Part shown: piece by piece, positions 44,627-54,436 of the stretch | Layout: each line of letters starts with the position of its first letter | Position numbering within the stretch: position 1 is the stretch's first letter | Source of the DNA: Setomelanomma holmii | Taxonomy: Eukaryota > Ascomycota > Dothideomycetes > Pleosporales > Phaeosphaeriaceae | Direction: 5' to 3' | Assembly (NCBI GenBank): GCA_010015745.1 | Contig: ML978158.1 | Location: 310,001-374,000, forward strand | DNA length: 64,000 nt | Program-made: the position numbers and the translations under genes | Notes under the pieces: generated by a model | Told to the model about the DNA's origin: nothing | What the model saw: only the letters and a program-made list of their open reading frames with translations | Databases searched by the model: none

Positions 44627-46223
44627 TTACGCCCTCGCAATCCAGCCGCTATGCACCAAAAAATCAAAGAGTTGCGAAGTTTTGCTCGAGTCGATCTTAC
44701 AAATTTCGCGCGCCGTTTTCTTCTTAAGAGAACCATTGTTGTTGAGCGCTGCCCGAACCAGGAGTTCCTTCAGTGCCATGTAAGGCTTCGGCATGATGCG
44801 CAGTACGCGGCAAATCTCGATCTCTTCCTTGGTAAGTAATTGGAGATCTGATTGAGACTCTTTGCCAAACTTCAATGGCACTGTGTTTGGAAGCGCTTTT
44901 GGCACAAACTTTGTTTTCGACTGCTGTGGCGTTGGAATGCCGTTGGCACCATTTACACCATTTGGCGTGCGATCTGGTGGCGGGGTTGTGAGTCCGTTCT
45001 TCTCCTTGATATGCAGCGGCAGCTCTGGGTTGAGCAATGCCGTGGCTGCAGACGGCTGCTCAAATGGTGGCGTGGGCTTGCCAATTCTACTGGAGGCCAA
45101 ACGATCGAATTGACTGAGCGGAGGTCCTCGTGATTGTCGCTGTTGCTTCTCCGTCTCGTACTTCTCACCGGCTTTCAAGCTGGTAATCTGCATGTTCCTC
45201 CACTCCTGCAGTTGAGAGATAGCTTGTCGCAGGTTGTGCTCGTACTCGAGTCCTTTGCAGAACACCTCGAAGTCCTTGTGCTGCATCATCCGTGCAAATG
45301 GCTTCGCCTTATTCATCAAATCCTTCTCTTCCTTCGTCCTCTTCTTGTCCGCTAGCTGGTTCTTCCTATACTCCAGCAGATCGTGCTCGAATATGATCTT
45401 CTTTCTTTCCACTCGAGCATCCAGTCGCGAGTTGTAAATCTCCATGATGGTCATCTTGAGCTCCATCTCAGGCTCCATTTCACCAGTCCGCGGATTGATA
45501 CCATCTCCAGGTTCAAATTGCATGTGCTGCACGGCCTCTTCAGCCTCATTGAAGTACTCCGTTTCGAACTCCAACCGCCCAGGCATATACCCCTGCACTT
45601 CGTGACATGACGGTACACTTGCGGTGGGCTTCTGTTTTGGTGTAGCAGGTTCTGCGGTGGCTGCATCGTGCTTCCGTTTCTCTATTCTCCGCTTCTTGCG
45701 AGCTTGAAATTCGTCCCGTGGTATTCGATCGCTCAGCTCCGTGTCGTCCTTACTGCAGTGCTCGGGTAGCGGAAAGCGGGAGCTCTTGATGTACGTGTTG
45801 ATATAGTGCTCGCGAACCTCATCCTTTTCCCGGAAGCCACCAATGTGATCTGCAATGTCTGCCCACGAACCCAGGCCGTATGTCTCGGCTCCCTCAAGCA
45901 ATGCCAGCTCTTCGTCCGCGCCCCAGTCGTCGGTGTAAATTGGTATCGAGTGTTGTTCTATGACTTGGAAGGTATGTGTCGCCGGCTGGTGGTCGCGCGA
46001 GCATTTGCCGTCGGAAAAGCAGGGCACGCAGAGGTCATATTCGTGGCAGACATCCTCGGCGCAGCGTATGCGAACCTGTATATCGCGTGTTAGTGGTATT
46101 GCCCGGGTTGCTGTGGTTGTCGGAGCCTACCGTTGATGTGATGTCAGACGAGCACACGTCGCAAACATACTTGATGCCTCCCTCGGTGCCTCGTGTACCG
46201 GTTTTCTTCTTAATCACACCCAT
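44627..46223 (-). CDS. ADA2: SAGA complex subunit ADA2
   Basis: Transcriptional adaptor of the SAGA/ADA histone acetyltransferase; it activates Gcn5 in the nucleus. Two exons, 46131-46223 and 44627-46075, with a 55-nt intron falling inside the ZZ finger; 513 aa. Domains in order: ZZ zinc finger (CDVCSSDIT in exon 1; IRCAEDVCHEYDLCVPCF and DHQPATHTF in exon 2), a SANT domain at about 75-125 (WGADEELALLEGAETYGLGS, REHYINTYI), and a middle ADA domain with MPGRLEFETEYFNEAEE and RKNQLADKKRTKEEKDL. A Pro-rich linker and a C-terminal SWIRM domain (MALKELLVRAALNNNGSLKK, QLFDFLVHSGWI) follow. Normal length, no oddities. Confidence 0.97.
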
Positions 46224-46904
46224 ACTGCCCCTCTAACACGCGCGACAGTGAAGGCGGCCCCGGATCGCCACGTTTGGCTTGGCGCTGCTGATGAGAGGGA
46301 TGGAGGTGTGGCTGTGCCGCACAACGCGTATGCCGAAGCCCAACAGCTGCGCAGGATCGCAAGCGCGGGAGGAGTTGTGCCCGAGATGCGAGATGGCTGA
46401 TGTGACGCGTTGAGGAGGCTCCTGTATGATGTCGCTGCTGTTGATGTCGGCGGCGGAGAGTCTGGGGAAGCTGCAGCCAGCTTCAACGTAAACGGAAGTT
46501 ACGAGCCTCGCGCGCTCGAAATAGTCGGCGGGATTGGTTGGCGCATTCACGCTTGAGGCTTTCTAACGCTCGAAATGACGAGGTGCATTTGCGGGTACCA
46601 GAAACACGATCCCTGAACCGCGAGATTAACGGTCTGTGGTGCTCACTAACACACTAACCCCCGCCCCAGACGACTGCCTCCTTGCAACATCTCGAACTTC
46701 AAGCAACATTTGCGGCTGTGGCATTGTTCAAGCTAGTTTTGCCACTCTCTCTGCTCCATACACACTCTGTCTCCCCTCTTCCTCTCTCCCCTGCTTGATT
46801 CCTAACCTACGACTCCTCTCGCGCCTACCTGACCGCCCTTCCGAGTCTCCACCTGCGCCGTTGGGTTCCCTTCCTGCATCCAACGACTGTTTACCCGTCG
46901 CAGC
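46224..46904. promoter_or_regulatory. divergent promoter region ADA2/ypkA
   Basis: 681 bp between divergent start codons. Pyrimidine-rich stretches just before the ypkA ATG (46740-46800) are typical of filamentous-fungal core promoters. No gene is seen inside. Confidence 0.5.
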
Positions 46905-49030
46905 ATGTCTTGGAAACTCACGAAGAGTGCGAACACCTGTCAACTACTTGGAACTTGATCTAATGCAAGCGCAGAGCTCAAGGAGACACACCTTGCTCCT
47001 CTAGCCAATACCTTCTCTCGCTCATCCTCGACCAGCACGATCACAAACGATCAAGCAAAGACGAGCGCAGCCAGCAGCGCAACCACCCTCGTAGATTCAA
47101 AAGATGGGAATGGCATCGGTATGCTGACCAAGCACATATTTTATGTTATTGTCTCTGACTCCTCCCAGCCGCCTCAGAAGCGAACGCAGCCCCGCCTCCA
47201 CCGCCTCTTCGCCCCGGTATCCTCATAGTCACACTCCACGAAGGCAAGGGCTTCTCGTTACCGCCCGGAGCAGAGCAAGCATTTAGCGGTGGACATCATC
47301 AAGGGTCGTTGTCGCAAGGTGGTGGCTTCTCTGTAGCTGGATCCGTACGGCCTGGTTCATCATCGCGGAATCCGGGCGTAGGCTCATATGCCAACCGGCC
47401 ACAGTCCGCCGCAGGCAGCATCAATGCGGCACCTACCATCCACGGTCGATATTCCTCCAAGCACCTGCCATACGCATTGGTCGACTTCGACAAGCAGCAA
47501 GTCTTCATCAATGCAGTCTCAGGCACTCCTGAGAACCCGCTCTGGGCGGGCGGCAACACGCAGTACAAGTTCGATGTTTCTCGAATAACTGATTTGAGTG
47601 TATCGCTGTACATTCGCAACCCGTCGGCACCTATGAACGCTGGACGCAGTGAGGACATCTTCATTGGAACATTGAAGATCAACCCTCGATTCGAGGAAGC
47701 ACGAACAGATGCAAAGTCGAGCAAGGCGGAGCAGATTGCGGGCCAGGCTGGTGCCGAATGGATCAAGGTGTCATTCGGCAGCGGTGAGATGAAGGTTGGC
47801 GTGAACTTTGTAGAGAACCGCCAAGATCGACTCTCCATTGACGATTTCGAGCTGTTGAAGGTCGTTGGCAAGGGCAGTTTTGGCAAAGTCATGCAAGTGC
47901 AGTAAGTCTTCTGGCTCTTCAGGTATCAGCCATATACTTAATGTTTGCAGGAAGAAAGATACCCATCGAATCTATGCGCTCAAGACGATTCGGAAAGCTC
48001 ACATCATTTCTCGGTCCGAAGTCGCGCATACACTCGCCGAACGTTCGGTACTGGCTCAGATCAACAACCCCTTCATCGTACCTCTCAAGTTCTCCTTCCA
48101 GTCACCGGAGAAGCTTTACCTAGTGCTAGCCTTTGTCAATGGAGGCGAGTTGTTCCATCACTTGCAGAAAGAGCAGAGATTCGACATTAATCGTGCGCGA
48201 TTCTATGCTGCTGAGCTGCTATGTGCGCTAGAGTGTCTGCATGGTTTCAATGTCATCTACCGCGACTTGAAGCCAGAGAACATCCTACTCGACTACACCG
48301 GACACATTGCGCTGTGCGACTTCGGTCTTTGCAAGCTAGACATGAAGGATGAAGATCGAACGAACAGTAAGCGGCTTTCCCCTTATCACGGAGAACGAAA
48401 TACTGACGAACTTAGCTTTCTGTGGGACACCAGAGTATCTAGCTCCTGAGCTTCTCACTGGCGCCGGATACACCAAATCGGTCGACTGGTGGACGCTTGG
48501 TGTACTCCTCTATGAGATGTTGACTGGCCTGCCTCCTTTCTACGACGAGAATACGAACGATATGTACCGCAAGATCCTTACCGAGCCACTGCACTTCCCA
48601 GGCCCAGAGATCGTGCCACCAGCTGCACGAGACCTGCTCACTCGACTTCTCGACCGAAATGCTGAGAAGCGACTGGGAGCCAAGGGTGCTGCAGAGATTA
48701 AGGCGCACTATTTCTTCCACAGCATTGACTGGCGCAAGCTGCTCGAGCGGAAGTATGAGCCCAGCTTCAAGCCCAATGTGGTACGTATATTTATAGGTGT
48801 ATCATTTCCAAGGAACTAACAGAGATCAGGTGGATGCCAAAGACACCGCAAATTTCGACCGCGAGTTCACATCAGAAGCTCCCACGGATTCGTACGTAGA
48901 CGGGCCAATGCTTTCGCAAACGATGCAGGATCAATTCGCAGGATGGTCTTACAACCGTCCAGTTGCTGGGCTTGGCGATGCTGGGGGTTCAGTGAAGGAT
49001 CCATCATTCGAGGGAGTGACAGAGAGATAG
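46905..49030 (+). CDS. ypkA: AGC protein kinase YpkA/Ypk1 (TORC2 effector)
   Basis: Six exons: 46905-46926 (22 nt), 46975-47118, 47169-47901, 47951-48366, 48416-48780 and 48830-49030. Introns are 48-50 nt, all phases close, and the product is 626 aa. The N-terminus MSWKLTKKLKETHLAPLAN is the conserved YpkA start. A C2-like region follows (RPGILIVTLHEGKGFSLPPG onward), then the kinase domain from about residue 285: glycine loop VGKGSFGKV, ALKTI lysine, YRDLKPEN, DFGLCK and the T-loop TFCGTPEYLAPE. The C-terminal hydrophobic motif FAGWSY is the TORC2 phosphorylation site; turn-motif region upstream. Role: sphingolipid and membrane-stress signalling downstream of Pkh and TORC2. The FAGWSY motif separates it from Sch9. 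Confidence 0.95.
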
Positions 49031-49834
49031 CGATTTTTAAGAATCGGCTTCCGGCCTCGGAGAACGGCCGATTGATCTAGCGCTTGGCTACACCTACGGC
49101 GATTGAAGCGACAAATTTCAACACCCGGTGGCTGTGGACTCGGAGTTAGATGATCTCGTCATTGGTGGAATCTCTCAGCGCTTTCTCATCATTTTGTACT
49201 TGCGAGGTTCTGGAACAAAGGCATCGGCGCTTGAGGCAGCATTTGTGTGAAGGAGAAACCCAAATTAGGCAAATCAAGACGATATCCCACTCGAGCAAGA
49301 GCCTCATTATGCACTAACCTGAGGCTGCATGCGCAATGCTTCACACACCTATCGCCCACAGACACGTTGGATACCGCGCGAAGGGGTCTAAAGTTATCGG
49401 GATGCTCGACTAACCTGAGGATGTGGTGGCGGTGAGACATTGAGCACGTCGCGCAGCTCAGGCACGAGTCACTAGGTCTGCGCAATGGCTTTGAGCATAA
49501 CTTTTGGTGATCGAATGAAGAAAAAGCGGCATCCCACGGTACAAGTTCAGTCGTTATGATTAAGCGTTACATATCAGACCCCGCCGGAGGTGCCACAGGT
49601 GCTGTCGGCTGCCCCTCCTTCCTCAACGAGCTCTGACGCAACCTCCGCGCTTTGCTAACTCCACGAGACTTCTCCGGAACATTTCGCCATCCCACATCTG
49701 TCTGAGCTTTTCTTTTCTGATCTCAACCTCCAATTGACCCTAAACAACCCAATTCCTGAAGCTTTTATTGTAGGTTCTTTGCGCCAGTAGTCATACCTGT
49801 TCAAGACTCACCCCCACCAGTTTCGTAGCACAAC
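49031..49834. other. intergenic, no supported gene
   Basis: 3' flank of ypkA and promoter of the glucose-6-phosphate isomerase gene; CT-rich sequence precedes its ATG. No other coding signal. Confidence 0.5.
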
Positions 49835-51680
49835 ATGCCTGGCTTCGCACAAGCTTCAGATCTTTCCGCCTGGTCGGCTCTCCAGGACCACCATCAGAAG
49901 CTCGGAAAGGACATCGTCTTGAAGGAGTACTTCAAGAAGGACCCTCAGGTAAAGGCGATTGGAGTACGGTCAGGACGTCGCTAAGCAGTTGCAGCGCTTC
50001 GAGAAGTTCAGCCACATCTTCAAGAATGAGGCCGACGGCTCAGAGACTCTTTTCGACTTCTCAAAGAACTTCGTGACTGAGGAGACTCTGAAGCTCCTCA
50101 TCGAGCTCGCGAAGGAAGCTGGCCTCGAGAAGCTCCGCGATGACATGTTCGCTGGTGAGAAGATCAACTTCACCGAGAAGCGTGCCGTCTACCATGTCGC
50201 TCTCCGCAACACATCAAACCAGCCAATGCAGGTTAATGGGGAGAGCGTTGTCGAGGGTGTCAACGAGGTGTTGGAGCACATGAAGGAGTTCAGCAACCAG
50301 GTCCGCAGCGGCGAGTGGAAGGGATATACTGGCAAGAAGATGAACACCATTGTCAACATTGGCATTGGTGGATCCGACCTGTATGTCGTGATCAACTTAG
50401 CAATGTCGAAAACCCGGACTGACGATTTACAGCGGCCCCGTCATGGTCTCCGAAGCCCTCAAGGCCTACGCCGACCGCTCCCTCAAGATTCACTTCGTCT
50501 CCAACATTGACGGAACTCACATCGCGGAAGCTCTCAAGGACTCTGATCCCGAGACCACTCTTTTCCTCATCGCTTCCAAGACCTTCACAACTGCCGAGAC
50601 CGTTACCAACGCGAACACCGCGAAGGCATGGTTCTTGAAGAGCGCAAAGCAAGAGGATATTGCTAAGCACTTCGTTGCTTTGTCGACTAATGAGGAGGAG
50701 GTGACCAAGTTTGGCATCGACAAGAAGAACATGTTCGGTTTCTCCGACTGGGTTGGCGGACGCTACAGTGTATGGAGCGCCATTGGTCTCAGTGTTGCCC
50801 TCTACATTGGCTTCGACAACTTCCACCAGCTCCTCGCTGGTGCTCACGCCATGGACAAGCACTTCAAGGAGACTCCTCTTGAGAAGAACATCCCAGTCAT
50901 TGGCGGTCTGCTCAGCGTCTGGTACTCTGACTTCTTCGGCGCCCAGACCCATCTCGTCTCTCCGTAAGTCAGGAATCTGCGTTGTCGTCCTTTTGCTAAT
51001 GCATCCTAGATTCGACCAATACCTCCACAGATTCCCCGCCTACCTTCAGCAACTGTCTATGGAGTCGAACGGAAAGGCTATTACCCGATCCGGTGACTAT
51101 GTCAAGTATACCACTGGACCCATCCTCTTCGGCGAGCCTGCCACCAACGCTCAGCACTCTTTCTACCAGCTGCTTCACCAGGGCACCAAGCTCATTCCCA
51201 CTGATTTCATTCTGGCCGCCCAGAGCCACAACCCTGTTGAAAACAACAAGCACCAGAAGTAAGTACTAGCACTGAGCCTTCGATAATATGACTAATTAGC
51301 GTAGGATGCTTGCTTCCAACTTCTTCGCTCAGGCTGAGGCATTGATGGTCGGTAAAACCCCAGATGAGGTCAAGGCTGAGGGTGCTCCTGACGAGCTTGT
51401 CTCCCATAAGACTTTCCTCGGCAACCGACCGACCACCTCCATCTTGGCCGACAAGATCACACCCGCCACTCTCGGCGCGCTGATCGTCTACTACGAGCAC
51501 CTTACCTTCACCGAGGGCGCCATCTGGAACATCAACAGCTTCGACCAGTGGGGTGTCGAGCTCGGAAAGTCGCTGGCGAAGAAGATCTTGACTGAGCTTG
51601 ACCAGGACGGCGAGTCCAACTCTCATGATGCCAGTACAAGCGGTCTGATCAACGCCTTCAAGAAGAAGTCCGCGTTGTAG
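49835..51680 (+). CDS. PGI1: glucose-6-phosphate isomerase
   Basis: Interconverts glucose 6-phosphate and fructose 6-phosphate in the cytosol (glycolysis, and supply of fructose 6-phosphate to mannitol and wall synthesis). Five exons: 49835-49948, 49995-50380, 50433-50963, 51010-51258 and 51305-51680. Introns are 46-52 nt; 551 aa, the usual fungal length. Intron 1 (46 nt, TTGCAG acceptor) restores the family's KKDPQRFEKF. Both family signatures are present: DWVGGRYSVWSAIGLSVAL and FGEPATNAQHSFYQLLHQG, with the catalytic His in the second. The C-terminus runs through FLGNRPTTSIL to LINAFKKKSAL. No oddities. Confidence 0.98.
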
Positions 51681-51875
51681 GTGTTTGTCGATTGTGAGCC
51701 TTGAAGGATGTAATGGCAGAATGACTTCATATGGACCACAAAAGTATCTTAGAAGCGTCTGATGAGTCTGTAAATGAACAGTCCCAAAATATTTCGACGT
51801 GAAGTCTTCTGAATGCAAGACACCAATACCATATATGCAATTCCTCGCTATGCTCATGTACACAATCATCCCTAC

Positions 51876-53032
51876 TCAATCCCTCTTCCCTGTCCCTGTC
51901 CCACCCCCACCCCCATACCCATACACTCCCAACCCATACGAACTCCTCACCGGACTCCTTCCATTAGCAACCGGCAACCCATACCCACCTCCACCCCCTC
52001 CAAATCTCCCACCCCCATTCATGCGCTCCGTGGTATATCGCTTCAACCTCCGCGGTAAATCCACACCCCTGAAATATGCAACACATATCGCCGCGCTTGC
52101 GCCTGCGCTCAAAATGCAGTACAGTAATGTGGATGTGTAGATGTGTCCCCCGTACCCGCTCCACCCAGGCGGTAGCGTGGTGCTCGGGTACCAGCGTACA
52201 CTGAATGCAAGCGGTAATGAATCACCAATTGTAATCTTCGTATTGCGCGTATGGCTCGCGATACTATACGCCGTGGCCGCATCCACAGTCCCTGAGCTCA
52301 CACTCTTAGGACTTGCGTGGACGAGCAAGTTTAAATAGTTCCCCACGTGGAGGTGCGAGAGTTGTAAAGTTCCGGATAACGCGACGATCAGGGGCGTGTA
52401 TAAGGTGGAAGTGGTGCCCATTGCGCCGGAGTCTTGTGTTGCTTCGTCGGAGACGCGGTATTCGCGCTCGAGGACGGAAGGCGGGAGGGGTTTGGAGGGG
52501 ATGCGGCAGGAGAGGGGGGCGTCGTTGTGGATGTAGAATTCTAGGACTATCCCATCATAACATGTTAGTGGTATATCTGGAAAATAGAAATGGGCGTGTA
52601 TGGAGGTAGGCAGAACGGGATGAATGGGGGTTGGAAGGTTTTGGTATGGGATAAGACGTACGGTGGAAGAACTCGTCGGTAACAAAGTCAATGGTACAAT
52701 TTACGTCTTTTTCTACGCCAAAGTGGAGCTCAAGTGGGCGCCCGGTTTCGTTGCAGGTTGGGAAGGGGATATATTGAAGCTGGCCGCTGGCGTCGGTGAT
52801 GTGCTCGCCTGTTTCTCTATTCTCTGATTTAACTAGGCGAAGCTCGGAACTGGAACAGCTCGTCTTACATTGTCCTGTTCAAACAACTGACTGGTATCGG
52901 TTCGCCTGGATTGTAGCCTCGCAAGGATTCCTCGACGCTTTTCAGCGGTTTTTGGTCGCTGAGGGCATTTGAGAGCGTTGTACAAAATGTGAAGAGGGCG
53001 AGGAGAGGGAGGCGCATGGAAGAGGCCATCAT
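51876..53032 (-). CDS. single-pass secretory-pathway membrane protein, conserved ascomycete family
   Basis: Three exons: 52869-53032, 52662-52816 and 51876-52546, with introns of 52 and 115 nt; 329 aa. The signal peptide covers residues 1-23 (MRLPLLALFTFCTTLSNAL). The lumenal domain has paired Cys blocks (PVSCLNRT; YIPFPTCNETGRPLELHFG; VNCTIDF; EFYIHNDAPLSCRIPSK) and several N-glycosylation sequons. One membrane helix at about 240-262 (STLLYCILSAGASAAICVAYF) is followed by a basic stop-transfer stretch (RRLKRYTTER). The cytosolic tail is extremely Gly/Tyr-rich. I recognise it as a conserved ascomycete ER/Golgi-type family but cannot name its function. The long second intron has a good CTAAC branch point. 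Start: two adjacent ATGs, the first at 53032. Confidence 0.82.
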
Positions 53033-53349
53033 GTTGGAGAGAGAGATTGGGGAGACCGCGAGCTGATGTTATGATGTGTACATTTCGTGGTTGTGGTGAA
53101 CAAGGTTCTGATGGGATCTGTCACTTTGAGAGCCGTGTGGTCAGTGCACCTGGGCACCTCCGATCTCTCCGCAATTCAGGCACAACAAGGTATATTCTGT
53201 GCATGTGGCGATTCAAGCTTTTCAAGACCAGATATGGACCTGAAAGTGTTCAACATTCTGTAGCCATAACAGCCGTACCAGCTTCGTTAACTATGGTATT
53301 TGTACAAGTCACGGTAGTCCATACATGATTGGTACACTGACATCCACTT
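53033..53349. other. intergenic, no supported gene
   Basis: Promoter of the single-pass membrane protein gene (minus) and 3' flank of MRP21; no gene is seen. Confidence 0.5.
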
Positions 53350-54189
53350 CTACCATCCCTTCCGCGTCAGTTCACTGACCCTAGCCGTGACCTCTGTGAA
53401 GCCTTTCTTGAATCTCGCTCGCCACCTTTCACTGTTGAGCCTCTTCCGCTTCAGACCTCCACGCTCATGGAAGCGTTGCTTCATCATGTCCTTTCTAATG
53501 CTATTTCTTGCCATTAGACTGCCCAGCATGCCAATTCCTCGCACCAAATCTCGTCCTCTGCTTGCATCCAAGTCTACTGCGCGTCCATATGTGGGGTTTA
53601 ATCGTGGGTAGTTCGCGAACGTCTCCTCTTGTTGGGTAACCAAGTTGGCAGCCTCAGATGGCTTGTTGGACAGGTTGGGGTCGAGCATGTCAGATGGCAG
53701 AGTCATGTCATCGAAGTTTAGCCTCGGAGGAGCACGAGAGCCCCGGCGCGATATGCCATTGCTGAACTCAGAGCCAAAGATGCGCTTGGAGCGGGCTGCG
53801 CGCATCTCGTCGCTCGAGGTCGTTTGCGTCCGGGTCGTATGCGGGGTTGACTGTCGCTGCGAGGGCATCCCCGAGAAGAGGGAATCGATTGCTTGGGAGG
53901 TGTCGGCCGGTGACGTTCGTCGTACAGCAGGGTTTCGTGATGGCGGCTGCCGTTGTTCTTGCCGGGGTGAAGCGAACGGCGACTGCTGAGAGTTGGGTGC
54001 TGAGTGTTCCGGTTCGAAGTCATCATCTTTCCGCTGTGGCTGGGCGGTCGGCTGTGATGGTGTGCTCGATATACATCTTTGGGTCGTCCATGACGGGGCT
54101 ATTCGTCTGATGTTGCATGACTGGCAAAAGGGACTTCGTGTGAAGGTCGATGGGCGGACGAGGAGCTCCCCAAGCGGACGTGAGCCCAT
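53350..54189 (-). CDS. MRP21: mitochondrial small-subunit ribosomal protein MRP21 (bS21m)
   Basis: 279 aa from ATG 54189; an in-frame ATG at 54258 would add 23 residues. The first ~45 residues are Arg/Ser-rich without acids, a good mitochondrial presequence. A Ser/Pro/Gln-rich, poorly conserved middle follows. The C-terminal ~60 residues hold the bS21 domain (GSLMARNSIRKDMMKQRFHERG, then KRKRLNSERWRARFKKGF). Members in Pezizomycotina are much longer than bacterial S21 because of this N-terminal extension. It diverges from SNU71 with about 250 bp between start codons. Confidence 0.88.
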   Translation of the reverse strand: MGSRPLGELLVRPSTFTRSPFCQSCNIRRIAPSWTTQRCISSTPSQPTAQPQRKDDDFEPEHSAPNSQQSPFASPRQEQRQPPSRNPAVRRTSPADTSQAIDSLFSGMPSQRQSTPHTTRTQTTSSDEMRAARSKRIFGSEFSNGISRRGSRAPPRLNFDDMTLPSDMLDPNLSNKPSEAANLVTQQEETFANYPRLNPTYGRAVDLDASRGRDLVRGIGMLGSLMARNSIRKDMMKQRFHERGGLKRKRLNSERWRARFKKGFTEVTARVSELTRKGW

Positions 54190-54436
54190 TCTCGCTGTTG
54201 TCGTACGGTGTCCAGTGAGACTGCAATGGCTAGAGGAAGCGTTGATGGTGCATGTCATGCACGTCGCGCCCCCAAATTTGTCGGCGTTGCAAGACCGTCT
54301 GGCGGCCCGAGCTTCCGAATATGCAGTTGCGAACTTCTGCCTCGCTTTGCGACACGCGACTTTGCACCACCCTCACTCCTTCACACATCTGTCGTACTTC
54401 CGCGGAGACTCATCTTATTGTCGGAAGTCAGCCAGC
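54190..54436. promoter_or_regulatory. short bidirectional promoter MRP21/SNU71
   Basis: About 247 bp (or 178 bp if MRP21 starts at 54258) lie between divergent start codons; both promoters must overlap here. Confidence 0.5.

Noticed and set aside
47299..47892. 197-codon minus frame
   Set aside because: Antisense shadow of the ypkA exon 3.
49949..49973. 25-nt mini-intron in the PGI gene
   Set aside because: Would also keep the frame, but the 46-nt intron ending at 49994 restores the conserved DPQRFEKF and has normal size.
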